DNA of 64,000 bases, taken from NCBI RefSeq assembly GCF_049354825.1, contig NZ_CP186480.1:1984001-2048000 (forward strand), read 5' to 3'. The notes beneath the pieces are model-generated. The model was given only the letters and a program-made list of their open reading frames with translations. It was not told where the DNA came from and did not search any database. The DNA comes from Novosphingobium sp049354825. GTDB lineage: Bacteria; Pseudomonadota; Alphaproteobacteria; Sphingomonadales; Sphingomonadaceae. Numbering within the stretch: the stretch's first letter is position 1; every line of letters begins with the position of its first letter. The position numbers and the translations under genes are program-made. Below, one piece after another: positions 1 to 7,671 of this stretch.

Positions 1-291
1 GCCGCGGCCGAAGTCGAGGCTGTCCTGGCGCAGCACCCGGCGGTGCGGCTTGCGCAGGTGGTCGGCATCCCCGACGATCGCCTGATCGAGGTTCCGGCCG
101 CCTTCGTCGAAGGCGATGCGGGGGCTGCCACGGCGGACGAGCTGATCGCCTTCGTGCGGGCGCGCATCGCGCCCTTCAAAGTCCCGCGCCACGTCCGCTT
201 CGTCAGCGAATGGCCGATGTCGGCCTCGAAAGTGCAGAAGTTCAAGCTCCGGCAAGAGCTAATGGCTGAACTGGGACTGGAGGAGGGCTGA
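1..291 (+). CDS. Acyl-CoA ligase (AMP-forming), C-terminal fragment
   Basis: Only the last 96 codons lie in the window; the frame is open from base 1 and ends at TGA 289-291. The piece is the mobile C-terminal subdomain of the ANL superfamily. It shows the VVGIPDDRLIEVPAAFV strand, the PRHVRFVSEWPM stretch and the SASKVQKFKLR tail, whose first lysine matches the adenylation-step catalytic lysine. It closely resembles the end of the complete ligase at 11334-12962. It probably activates a carboxylic acid to its CoA ester for the catabolic island. An SDR gene starts 4 bases after its stop, so the two are probably co-transcribed. The substrate is unknown. Confidence 0.9.
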   Translation, partial: AAAEVEAVLAQHPAVRLAQVVGIPDDRLIEVPAAFVEGDAGAATADELIAFVRARIAPFKVPRHVRFVSEWPMSASKVQKFKLRQELMAELGLEEG

Positions 292-295
292 CACC

Positions 296-1075
296 ATGCG
301 CATCGTCATCACCGGGGCCGCCAGCGGGATCGGCCGCGCCGTCGCCGAAAAGCTTGCCGCTGGCGATCCGATTCCCGGCCCGCACCGGTTGCTGCTGGTC
401 GACCGTGACGCCGATGGCCTGGCGGAGATCGCGCGCACCGTCCCCGGCGCCTGCGCGCTGGTGGCCGACCTTGCTCAGCCCGACTGCGGCGAGCTGATCG
501 CCCAGGCCTGCCGCACCGAGCTGGGCGGCATCGACGGGTTGATCAGCAACGCCGGAATCATCGTCTCGAGCAACCTGACCGATATCGGTATCGTTGATTT
601 CGACCGCATGTTCGCCATCAACACCCGCGCGACCTGGCTGATCGCGACCGCGCTCCACCCCCTGTTTCGCGAAGCCGGCGGTGGCGCGATCGTCGCCACC
701 GCGTCGATGGCAGCCACCCAGCCGACGCCGGCGCTGGGCGGCTATTCCGCCAGCAAGGCGGCGCTAGTGATGATCGCCCGCGAACTGGCCTGCGCCTGGG
801 GCGGCGACGGCATCAGGGTCAACACCGTGTCGCCCGGGCCGACGCTGACGGGAATGACACGCACCGGCTATGCCGACGAGGCGCGCCGCCGGCAGCGCGA
901 GAGCGCGATCCCGACCGGCCGCCTGGGCGAAGCGAACGACGTCGCCGAGGCGATCCTGTTCATGCTGTCACCCCGCGCGCGCCAGATCACCGGTGTCGAC
1001 CTGCTGGTCGACGGCGGCATGGTGACGACCCTGATGCAGGCGACCGGAGGCGGTTCGGGCCAGCCGGGCGGGTAA
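296..1075 (+). CDS. SDR family oxidoreductase
   Basis: A 259-residue classical short-chain dehydrogenase/reductase, predicted to oxidise or reduce a hydroxyl/keto group with NAD(P). The TGAASGIG cofactor loop is at residues 6-13, SNAG at 84-87, the catalytic Ser near 137, and YSASK (Tyr150, Lys154) follows. The ATG has a GGAGGAGGG ribosome site upstream that lies inside the end of the ligase. Its C-terminus (GVDLLVDGGMVTTLMQ) strongly resembles that of the SDR at 19666-20430, so the two are paralogues within the island. It converges on the minus-strand operon ending at 1079. The substrate is not identifiable; a hydroxyacyl-CoA or cyclic alcohol would fit. Confidence 0.9.
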   Translation: MRIVITGAASGIGRAVAEKLAAGDPIPGPHRLLLVDRDADGLAEIARTVPGACALVADLAQPDCGELIAQACRTELGGIDGLISNAGIIVSSNLTDIGIVDFDRMFAINTRATWLIATALHPLFREAGGGAIVATASMAATQPTPALGGYSASKAALVMIARELACAWGGDGIRVNTVSPGPTLTGMTRTGYADEARRRQRESAIPTGRLGEANDVAEAILFMLSPRARQITGVDLLVDGGMVTTLMQATGGGSGQPGG

Positions 1076-1078
1076 GCG

Positions 1079-1801
1079 TCAGAGCGAATGGCCGCCGTCG
1101 ACGACCAGCGTCTGGCCGCTGACGTAACCGGCGCGGTCCGATAGCAGGAAGGCCGCCGCCTCGGCGATGTCGCGCGCTTCGGCAAAGCGGCGCAGGGGCA
1201 CCCGCTTGCGGATCTTGTCCCACACTTCGGGCGCGTACATCTCGGCCTGAAAACGCTCGCCCAGCCCGGCGTTGACGATGCCGGGGGCGACGCAGTTCGC
1301 GCGCACGCCGTGGTGGCCCTCTTCCTTGGCAATGGCGCGGCACAGCGCCTCAACCCCGGCCTTCGGCACCGAGGACAGTGCATCGCCCGGCGGGAAATGG
1401 ACGTTGGCGAACGATGTGATCGCCACCAGGCTGCCCCCGCCGTCGCGCCAGCGCGGCAGGACGGTGCCGGCAAGGACGGTGAAGCCCACCAGCTCGGTCT
1501 CGATCACGTCGCGCCAGGCCGAGGCCGGTATATCGGCAACGAAGGGTTGCCCGATCGAGGCACCGCTGGCGACGACGATGCCGCGCGGGTTGTCCAGCTG
1601 GTCCAGCGCGGCCGCGACGCTGGCCGCCTCGCGCAGATCGATCTGCACGGTGACCGCGCCGGGCAGGCCCCGCGCGACCGCGGCGGCGGCGGCGGCATTG
1701 CCGCGATAGCCAACCGCGACCCGGTCCCATTCGGCGGCCAGCGCCCGCGCCACCGCGGCGCCGATCCCGCCGCTGCCGCCGATCACCAGCGCGGTACGCA
1801 C
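1079..1801 (-). CDS. Atypical SDR-family protein lacking the catalytic tyrosine
   Basis: A 240-residue SDR-fold protein with a GGSGGIG nucleotide loop near the N-terminus and the usual C-terminal VDGGHSL end. The YxxxK motif is altered: the sequence reads DALSSVPKAGVEAL, so Ser stands where Tyr is expected while Lys is kept. The NAG motif is also changed, to SGASIG. It may be a non-catalytic or altered-chemistry member. I chose the GTG at 1801 because the frame upstream is antisense-like and overlaps the VOC gene; the stop of that gene is 5 bases upstream. It is the last gene of the minus-strand operon 6154-1079. Confidence 0.8.
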   Translation of the reverse strand: MRTALVIGGSGGIGAAVARALAAEWDRVAVGYRGNAAAAAAVARGLPGAVTVQIDLREAASVAAALDQLDNPRGIVVASGASIGQPFVADIPASAWRDVIETELVGFTVLAGTVLPRWRDGGGSLVAITSFANVHFPPGDALSSVPKAGVEALCRAIAKEEGHHGVRANCVAPGIVNAGLGERFQAEMYAPEVWDKIRKRVPLRRFAEARDIAEAAAFLLSDRAGYVSGQTLVVDGGHSL

Positions 1802-1806
1802 GGCCG

Positions 1807-2328
1807 CTACTCGGCCGCTTCGGGGGTCTCCCACTTGCGGATCGAATCGGGGGCGTGGTGCCATTGCCCGTCGTCGCGGCTCTCGTAAGGCGAGGCGACC
1901 TCGATCAGGACGCCGTGGGCGCTCTTGTTGCTGACCCAGCTCCACTTCTGCCAGTCCATCTCCGGGTCTTCGTACGTTTCGCCCGATCCCATCAGCTTGA
2001 TGCCCTGGTCCGCCATCCTGGTCATTGCACCGGGCACGTCGTTGGTGGTGAAGCACAAGTGATGGACATGCTCGCCTACCTTCTGAAGGCGATCGTACAT
2101 CGGCGTGCCGGGTGCCGGCTGGATTAGCTGAATCTCCGTACCGTGGTCGGACACGAAGGTCGCCCAGTTCATGCCGACGTCGTCGCCGCCCGAGAAGCCT
2201 TCGTAGCGCACGATGCGCCGTTCGAGCTGTCCGGGGTCAAGCACGCCGAGGATCTTGGTCCAGTCGTCGATCGCCGTGTCGAGATCGTGGACCAGCAGGC
2301 AGACATGGGCAAAAGGGCCGCTGGGCAT
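1807..2328 (-). CDS. VOC (glyoxalase/methylmalonyl-CoA epimerase-like) protein
   Basis: A 173-residue vicinal oxygen chelate protein. FAHVCLLVHDLDTAIDDW opens the first beta-alpha-beta-beta-beta unit. Candidate metal ligands are the early His (residue 8), Glu in GTEIQLIQP, His in HVHHLCF and Glu in VLIEVASP. The layout matches epimerase-like VOC proteins that act on CoA thioesters or dioxygen-type substrates. The ATG at 2328 has a strong AGGAGAA ribosome site; the longer open frame upstream overlaps the MaoC gene and is not needed. It sits between the hydratase pair and the atypical SDR in one operon, so a role in the same beta-oxidation-like route is likely. The exact reaction is unknown. 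Confidence 0.8.
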   Translation of the reverse strand: MPSGPFAHVCLLVHDLDTAIDDWTKILGVLDPGQLERRIVRYEGFSGGDDVGMNWATFVSDHGTEIQLIQPAPGTPMYDRLQKVGEHVHHLCFTTNDVPGAMTRMADQGIKLMGSGETYEDPEMDWQKWSWVSNKSAHGVLIEVASPYESRDDGQWHHAPDSIRKWETPEAAE

Positions 2329-2345
2329 GATGGTTCTCCTGTTCG

Positions 2346-2738
2346 TCAGTTCGTGCAGATAAGATCGGCGGTGCCCGCCAGTGCGCGGCCGCGGCCGGCA
2401 ACGTCCAGCCAGACGTCGCAGCTGGCCGTGTCGGCGCCGCTGCTCGTCACGGTGCCGCCGGCGACGGCGTGATCGCCCTCGAAGACGTTGGCCATGAAGC
2501 GCACGTCGATCCCGCTCACGCGCCATCCGGGAAACGCGCGCATCAGCATGTTGAGGATGTAGGCCAGGTTCGCCGGCCCCTGGTTGATGCGTCGGTCGCC
2601 CAGCCCCGCTGCCTGCACGGCCGCGACGTCGAGGTGGATCGGGTTGGGATCGCGCAGCAATCCTGCCCACACGCGCATCGCCTCGGGATCGACGGCGGCG
2701 ATCTCGAAGCTCGGCAGTTCGTCACCGGCGGCGATCAT
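2346..2738 (-). CDS. MaoC-like dehydratase subunit (catalytic hotdog)
   Basis: A 130-residue single hotdog domain with the (R)-hydratase signature RDPNPIHLD: Asp30 and His35 form the predicted catalytic dyad. It should hydrate an enoyl-CoA double bond. Single-hotdog MaoC proteins usually work as heteromers with a second, non-catalytic hotdog chain. The gene immediately upstream (2735-3193) supplies one, and the two overlap by 4 bases (ATGA). This is the arrangement of the ChsH1/ChsH2-type hydratases of steroid side-chain degradation, cited as analogy only. Confidence 0.85.
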   Translation of the reverse strand: MIAAGDELPSFEIAAVDPEAMRVWAGLLRDPNPIHLDVAAVQAAGLGDRRINQGPANLAYILNMLMRAFPGWRVSGIDVRFMANVFEGDHAVAGGTVTSSGADTASCDVWLDVAGRGRALAGTADLICTN

Positions 2739-3193
2739 GCTGCCAGCTCCCGGCGGGGCAGTGCCCAGCTGTTGGTGGTCACCAGGACGGTTTCGCCGCC
2801 GGCTTCCTCGACCAGGCGCAGTTCGTATTCCATCAGGTCCATCACGCCCAGCGTGCGGCTGCGCTTGCGCGTCAGCCCCTTGATCTCCCCCTCGACGCGG
2901 TAAGGGATCCCGGTGCGGAGCGCGGAAGCGAACGTGACACGGCTTCCCGTCATCATCGGCCCGTCGTTGACGTCGAATTCGCAGGCCTCGCAAATCCCGG
3001 CGACGCTGCGCCCCATACCCACTTGCGAGGCGGCGAAGAACCAGGCCGGATGGGCTGTGCCGTCGCCTGCCGGCTCAACCCCGGTCGAACGGCACAGCGC
3101 CGCGTCGTCGGCGGCCGAGATGACGATCGTGCCGGTTCCGCTGAGCGAAGTGCCGGCGACGTCGGGCGGAGACGGAAGGTCGTTTTCGGACAC
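2735..3193 (-). CDS. MaoC N-terminal-domain-like hydratase partner subunit
   Basis: A 152-residue hotdog protein resembling the N-terminal half of eukaryotic-type MaoC hydratases (PAWFFAASQVGMGRSVAGI, then RVTFASALRTGIPYRVEGEI). No DxNxxH catalytic motif is seen, which fits a non-catalytic partner for the 130-residue MaoC protein downstream. It starts with GTG at 3193 behind a GAAGGGA ribosome site. The stop of the preceding acyl-CoA dehydrogenase is 11 bases upstream, and its own stop overlaps the next ATG by 4 bases, so translation is probably coupled and subunits made in equal amounts. Confidence 0.75.
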   Translation of the reverse strand: MSENDLPSPPDVAGTSLSGTGTIVISAADDAALCRSTGVEPAGDGTAHPAWFFAASQVGMGRSVAGICEACEFDVNDGPMMTGSRVTFASALRTGIPYRVEGEIKGLTRKRSRTLGVMDLMEYELRLVEEAGGETVLVTTNSWALPRRELAA

Positions 3194-3204
3194 GGGAAAT
3201 CCCT

Positions 3205-4368
3205 TCAGAACGAACGCGGCAGGCCGAGATCCTCGGCGATGGAATTGCGCACCATTTCGTTGGAAATGGGAGTCATGCGCAAGATGCGGTGATCGCGCCA
3301 GTAGCGCTGCATGTCGGTTTCGGCAGAGTAGCCCATGCCGCCCAGGATCTGGATGCCAAGGTCGGCGGCGCGGACCGCGTTCTCGGTCGCTACCATCTTG
3401 AGCATGTTGGCCTGGACCCCGCAGGGCTTGCCGTGCGCCTGGAGCCAGGCGACGTTGTAGAGTAGTAGCTCGGTAACCTGGCGGGCGGCGGCGATGTCGG
3501 CGATATAGTGCTGAATCGCCTGGAACTGCCCGATCGGCCGGCCAAAGGCGCGCCGCTGCCTGGCGTAGTCGAGGGCGTCCTCAAGCACCCCGTCGATCGC
3601 GCCGAGGCACTGCGCGCCGACCATGATCCGCTCGTTGTTGAGGCTGGGCAGGATCGCCCGCCACGCCTGGCCCGGCTCGCCCAGCACATCGGCGTCGGGG
3701 ACGAAGACGTTGTCGTAATGGACCGCGCAGGACCCCATCGCCCGCATGCCCAGCTTGGGCAGCAGCGTGGCGGTGATGCCCGCGCTTTTGGCATCGACGA
3801 ACAGCAGGATGAGCCCGTCCTGCTTGCGCGCCGCCTCGCGGTCGCAGCGGGCCAGGACGACCAGCCGGTCCGCCGCGCGCGCCGCGGTGGTCCACATTTT
3901 TTCCCCGTTCAACCGCCAGCCGCCATCGACGCGGTCGGCGAACGTGCGCATCGCGCCCAGCACGTCGGTGCCGCCGCCCGGCTCAGTCATCGACAGCGAA
4001 ACGCGCAGGTCGCCGGCCGCCATCGCGGGAAGGAAGCGCGCCTTCTGCGCGTCCGATCCGCACTCGCTGACGGTCCGGGCGCCGCCGAACGAGGTCAGGC
4101 CCCAGACCCACAGCAGCCCGCCGGCGGGGCGCGCCATTTCGCGCGCGAAGATCATCTGCGTCAGGACGTCGCCGCCAAGGCCGCCCCACGCCTCGGAAAT
4201 GCCGATTCCGAAGAAGCCCGCGGCCTTGAGCTTGTCCCAAATGGGGTATGGATAGGTCTGTTCGTCGGCTTCCAGTGCGCGGCACAGGTCCTTGGGCAGC
4301 TCGGCGTCGACCCAGCGCCTGACCGTGTCGCGGAAGGCCGCCTGTTCCTCGGTCAGCGCGAAGTTCAT
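3205..4368 (-). CDS. Acyl-CoA dehydrogenase, isovaleryl-CoA dehydrogenase-type base
   Basis: A 387-residue flavoprotein with the ACAD layout: helical N-domain, TEPGGGTD at 128-135 and the GRPIGQFQAIQHYIADI helix. The usual catalytic Glu near the C-terminus (ILEGTNQ in the ACAD at 34574) is replaced here (ILRMTPISNEMVR). Instead Glu246 in LNNERIMVG aligns with the base used by isovaleryl-CoA and long-chain dehydrogenases. It should introduce an alpha,beta double bond into a branched or cyclic acyl-CoA. It is collinear with the paralogue at 23236-24399, ending in the same SIAE.LGLPRSF. The neighbouring SDR's TGA overlaps its ATG by one base. Confidence 0.9.
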   Translation of the reverse strand: MNFALTEEQAAFRDTVRRWVDAELPKDLCRALEADEQTYPYPIWDKLKAAGFFGIGISEAWGGLGGDVLTQMIFAREMARPAGGLLWVWGLTSFGGARTVSECGSDAQKARFLPAMAAGDLRVSLSMTEPGGGTDVLGAMRTFADRVDGGWRLNGEKMWTTAARAADRLVVLARCDREAARKQDGLILLFVDAKSAGITATLLPKLGMRAMGSCAVHYDNVFVPDADVLGEPGQAWRAILPSLNNERIMVGAQCLGAIDGVLEDALDYARQRRAFGRPIGQFQAIQHYIADIAAARQVTELLLYNVAWLQAHGKPCGVQANMLKMVATENAVRAADLGIQILGGMGYSAETDMQRYWRDHRILRMTPISNEMVRNSIAEDLGLPRSF

Positions 4369-5147
4369 CAGCCGCAGCCCGCCAGCCCGCCGTCGACCGG
4401 CAGGAGCACGCCGGTCACGTAGGAACCGGCCCGCGACGACAGGAACACCGCCGCCCCGCCAATGTCGCCGGCGCGGCCCAGGCGCTTCAGGGGAATGTGC
4501 GCCAGCAGCGCCGGATCGGCCCCGTCCTCGCCCTGCATGTGCGCGGTCATGCGGGTGGGAAAGAAGCCCGGCACCAGCGCGTTCACCGTGATGTTGTCGG
4601 CGGCGAGGTCACCCGCGAGATCGCGGGTCAGCATATGGATCGCGGCCTTGCTGGCGGAGTAGCTGTAGGCGGACAGGCGCTCGGTCCTGAGGCCTGCGAC
4701 CGAGCCGACGTTGATGACGCGCGCCGGGTCGTCTGCGCTGGCGCTGGCGCGCAGCAGCGGCAGCAGTTCGCGAACCAGCGTGAAGGGGGTCTGGACGTTG
4801 ACCGCCATGATCCCGGCCCATGCCTTGTCGGGAAAGGATTCGATCGGCGCCCCGAAGGTCTTGCCGGCGTTATTGACCAGCACCGCGCAGCCGCCCATCG
4901 CCCGCGAGACCTCGTCTGCAAGGGCCTTGGCCGCCTCGGGCGTGGACAGGTCGGCAACGGCGCCGTGGACCTGACCTTGCCGGCCAAGTTCGGCCCGCGC
5001 CGCGTCCAGCGCGTCCTGCTTGCGCGAGGTGATCATGACTTCGGCGCCGGCGGCCACCAGGCTCTCCGCGATCATGCGGCCAAGCCCCTGCGCTCCGCCG
5101 GTTACCAGCGCCTTGCGGCCGGACAGATCGAACGGGCCGGCCGTCAC
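4368..5147 (-). CDS. SDR family oxidoreductase
   Basis: A 259-residue classical SDR: TGGAQGLG cofactor loop, NNAG, catalytic Ser in VINVGSVAG and YSASK. The region after the active site contains NALVPGFFPTRMTAHM, as in many gluconate-dehydrogenase or 3-ketoacyl reductase-like members. It probably oxidises a hydroxyacyl-CoA formed by the MaoC pair of the same operon, but alcohol substrates are equally possible. The ATG at 5147 overlaps the stop of the MDR gene by 4 bases. Confidence 0.85.
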   Translation of the reverse strand: MTAGPFDLSGRKALVTGGAQGLGRMIAESLVAAGAEVMITSRKQDALDAARAELGRQGQVHGAVADLSTPEAAKALADEVSRAMGGCAVLVNNAGKTFGAPIESFPDKAWAGIMAVNVQTPFTLVRELLPLLRASASADDPARVINVGSVAGLRTERLSAYSYSASKAAIHMLTRDLAGDLAADNITVNALVPGFFPTRMTAHMQGEDGADPALLAHIPLKRLGRAGDIGGAAVFLSSRAGSYVTGVLLPVDGGLAGCG

Positions 5148-6154
5148 GGAGCGTCCATCGCGATCACCACCTTGCCCAGCGCATGCTCATCGCGAAGATA
5201 GCGAAGCGCCTCCGGCGCCTCGGCAAACGGAAACACGCGGTCGATGACCGGCGCGATGCGGTGTTCGGCCACGAAGGCGACCATCGCGGAGAAATCGGCC
5301 GGCGAGCCGACGTTGGTGCCGTGCAGCGCGACATTCTTCAGGAACAGCTCGGGCGCGTTGACCGGAAAGGACTGGCCGCCGGTCGATCCGTAGACGACCA
5401 CGCGCGCGCCCATTTTCAGCGCCCGGCCGTATTCGCCGTAGCCGCCGGCCGGCGCGCCGTCGAAGACGACGTCGATGCCGCCGGTGGCCGCCGCCAACGC
5501 CTTGCCCCAGCGTTCGGTGCGGTAATTGACGCCGCCTTGCGCGCCCAGTTCGACGGCGCGGGCAATCGTGTCGTCCGATCCGCTGGTGACGAAGACCTTC
5601 GCGCCCATCGCCGCCGCCAACAGCAGCGCACAGGTCGCGACGCCGCCGCCGATGCCGGTGATCAGGACCGTGTCGCCAGGCCGGACGCCGCCCTTGACGG
5701 TCAGGCCGCGCCACGCCGTGAGCCCGCCCAGCGGAAGCGCCGCCGCGGCGGCATCGTCGAGATGGCCTGGACAGGGCAGCGCATGGGACGCGGCCACGAC
5801 GATGCTTTCCGCCACGGTGCCGGGCCCGGGCATGCCCAGCAGCCCGAAGTCCGGGCGCGGGTACCGTTCATCGTCGCCCCATTCGAGCCCGGGATAGAGG
5901 ATCACGCGCTCACCGGCGCGGGCGGGATCGACGCCGTCACCGGTCCTGACGATCGTGCCCACGCCATCGCAGCCGAGCGTCGCCGGCAGCGCCATGCCAG
6001 GGTACATCCCCTGCGCAATCCACAATTCCCGGTGATTGAGCGCCGCCGCTGCCAGGCGCACCGCGACCTGTCCAAGACCGGGCGTGGCCTCTGGCACCTC
6101 GGCCAGCTGCGCCCCTTCGATCCCGTTGGCCGCGGCCAGCTGCAAGGCTTTCAT
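5144..6154 (-). CDS. MDR family zinc-less NAD(P)H oxidoreductase
   Basis: A 336-residue medium-chain reductase of the quinone oxidoreductase type. The N-terminal GroES-like domain carries LNHRELWIAQGMYPG where zinc alcohol dehydrogenases have their first Cys ligand, so no catalytic zinc is expected. The Rossmann domain has TGIGGGVATCALLLA and an FVTSGSDDTI turn typical of NADPH binding. It may reduce an activated double bond or a ketone. It is the first gene of the minus-strand operon 6154-1079 and is divergent from the racemase gene; the shared 192-base intergenic region holds an operator copy (6212-6226). Confidence 0.85.
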   Translation of the reverse strand: MKALQLAAANGIEGAQLAEVPEATPGLGQVAVRLAAAALNHRELWIAQGMYPGMALPATLGCDGVGTIVRTGDGVDPARAGERVILYPGLEWGDDERYPRPDFGLLGMPGPGTVAESIVVAASHALPCPGHLDDAAAAALPLGGLTAWRGLTVKGGVRPGDTVLITGIGGGVATCALLLAAAMGAKVFVTSGSDDTIARAVELGAQGGVNYRTERWGKALAAATGGIDVVFDGAPAGGYGEYGRALKMGARVVVYGSTGGQSFPVNAPELFLKNVALHGTNVGSPADFSAMVAFVAEHRIAPVIDRVFPFAEAPEALRYLRDEHALGKVVIAMDAP

Positions 6155-6208
6155 TATGGTCGTCTCCCAGGCGGCCGCTCGGCGGTTGGCAACGGCCGTT
6201 TCGACGTT

Positions 6209-6230
6209 TTATCTACTATTCGTTAGATAA
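6209..6230. promoter_or_regulatory. Candidate operator, island motif copy 1
   Basis: TTATCTA-8nt-TAGATAA is a perfect 7-bp inverted repeat. On the minus strand the inner sequence TCTAACGAATAGTAG (bases 6212-6226) matches the motif YYWAACGWWTGGTAG found at six other island promoters. It lies between the divergent MDR operon and the racemase gene, so one site could control both. TetR-type binding is inferred from two TetR genes in the island. Confidence 0.65.
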
Positions 6231-6346
6231 TGCAAATCACAACCCACCACGCGTCGGTCGGCAGAGATTCTACCACATGGACGAATTGCGGGCGCGACAA
6301 CGTGGCGGCATGCCTGTAAGCGCCGTGCAGCCGTAAAGGAGCAGGC

Positions 6347-7468
6347 GTGACGGGCGAATCGACCAGCAGCGGGAAGGCCGCGCCTTCGCGCAGCGGCCCC
6401 CTTTCCGGGATCAGGGTGATCGAGATGGAAGCGATCGGGCCGGTCCCGCTCGCCGCGATGATCCTGGCCGATCTCGGTGCCGACGTCGTACGGATCGATC
6501 GGCCACAGGCGGGCTACTGGGGCGAAACCGGCAACGCGGTGATCCTGCGCGGGCGGACGCGGATCGCGCTCGACCTGAAGGATCCGGCGCAGCGCAACCG
6601 CCTGCTCGATCTGGTCGCCGGGGCCGATGCCTTGATCGAAGGGGGCCGGCCGGGGGTGATGGAGCGGCTTGGGCTCGGCCCGGCCGAGTGTCTGGGCCGC
6701 AATCCGGCGCTGGTCTATGTGCGGCTGACCGGGTGGGGCCAGGATGGACCGCTGGCACAGACCGCGGGGCATGACATCACCTATCTGGCGCTCAGCGGCG
6801 CCCTCCACGCCATCGGCGAGCCCGACCGGCCGCCACGCGCCCCGCTGAACCTGGTCGGCGATTACGCCGGCGGATCGATGTTCGCCGCCTTAGGCCTTAT
6901 TTCCGCGCTGTTGAAGGCGCGCGCCGACGGCATGGGCCAGGTCGTCGACGCCGCGATGGTTGACGGGATTGCGACTCTGTTGTCGCTTTATCACGAGCTG
7001 CTGAGCAGCGGGCAGTGGGAGGACAAACGCGGCGCCAACTTCCTCGACGGCGCGGCGCCCTACTACCGCTGTTACGACTGTGCCGATGGAAAGGCGGTCG
7101 CGGTCGGCGCGCTGGAGCCGCAATTCTTTGCCGCGCTGCTCGCCGGGCTGGACATTCCGGCGGACCGCTACGTCCAGACCGATCGTGCCGGCTGGCCGCA
7201 GATGGAACAGGACTTCGCCGCCGTGTTCGCAGCCTTGCCGCGCGACGTCTGGGCCCAGCGCTTTGCCGCCACCGACGCCTGTGTCGCCCCGGTGCTGTCA
7301 CTGCGCGAGGCGGCGACGCATCCGGCCAACCTGGCGCGCGCCGTGTTCAGTGAACAGGACGGCGTGATGCAGGCATCGCCCGCGCCGCGCTTTTCGCGCA
7401 CGCCCGGCGCGATCGGCGCCGCCGCCGGCAGCACTATCGACGCAGCCGTCGCGGCCTGGACCGATTAA
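6347..7468 (+). CDS. Alpha-methylacyl-CoA racemase (CoA-transferase family III fold)
   Basis: A 373-residue CaiB/BaiF-fold protein. It carries the racemase signature GHDITYLALSGAL with His142, then GDYAGGSMF with Asp172 and ALEPQF with Glu257. The spacing between these residues equals that of the characterised mycobacterial racemase MCR (His126, Asp156, Glu241), which separates it from true CoA-transferases. It should interconvert (R)- and (S)-2-methylacyl-CoA so that stereospecific dehydrogenases can act, as in isoprenoid and sterol side-chain oxidation. The start is GTG at 6347 behind AAGGAG (6336-6341). It is a single-gene unit divergent from the MDR operon. Confidence 0.88.
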   Translation: MTGESTSSGKAAPSRSGPLSGIRVIEMEAIGPVPLAAMILADLGADVVRIDRPQAGYWGETGNAVILRGRTRIALDLKDPAQRNRLLDLVAGADALIEGGRPGVMERLGLGPAECLGRNPALVYVRLTGWGQDGPLAQTAGHDITYLALSGALHAIGEPDRPPRAPLNLVGDYAGGSMFAALGLISALLKARADGMGQVVDAAMVDGIATLLSLYHELLSSGQWEDKRGANFLDGAAPYYRCYDCADGKAVAVGALEPQFFAALLAGLDIPADRYVQTDRAGWPQMEQDFAAVFAALPRDVWAQRFAATDACVAPVLSLREAATHPANLARAVFSEQDGVMQASPAPRFSRTPGAIGAAAGSTIDAAVAAWTD

Positions 7469-7612
7469 ATTTCTACCGCGACTGTTAAACTGAGGGACTC
7501 GGGCTCGGACCAATCCCGCGTTTCTGCCACGGCGGCGGTTCGTGCGGCACTGGTAACACCGCAATCCCACGGCGGCACGACATCAGCCGCAGCAAAATCC
7601 TGTTGCCCTTTT

Positions 7613-7627
7613 CCAAACGTCTGGTAG
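7613..7627 (+). promoter_or_regulatory. Candidate operator, island motif copy 2
   Basis: CCAAACGTCTGGTAG, 45 bases before the TonB receptor start, matches the shared island motif. A possible promoter overlaps it: TTGCCC at 7603-7608 and TAGGTT at 7625-7630 with a 16-base spacer, so a bound repressor would cover the -10 region. The promoter assignment is weak; the motif match is strong. Confidence 0.65.
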
Positions 7628-7671
7628 GTTTTCTCTCAGAGCGCAATCAAGGCGCCTGTGAGGAGGGGTTT

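Noticed and set aside
6347..7468. Reading the racemase as a plain CoA-transferase
   Set aside because: The His/Asp/Glu residues and their spacing match alpha-methylacyl-CoA racemase, and the GHDITYLALSG motif is typical of it.
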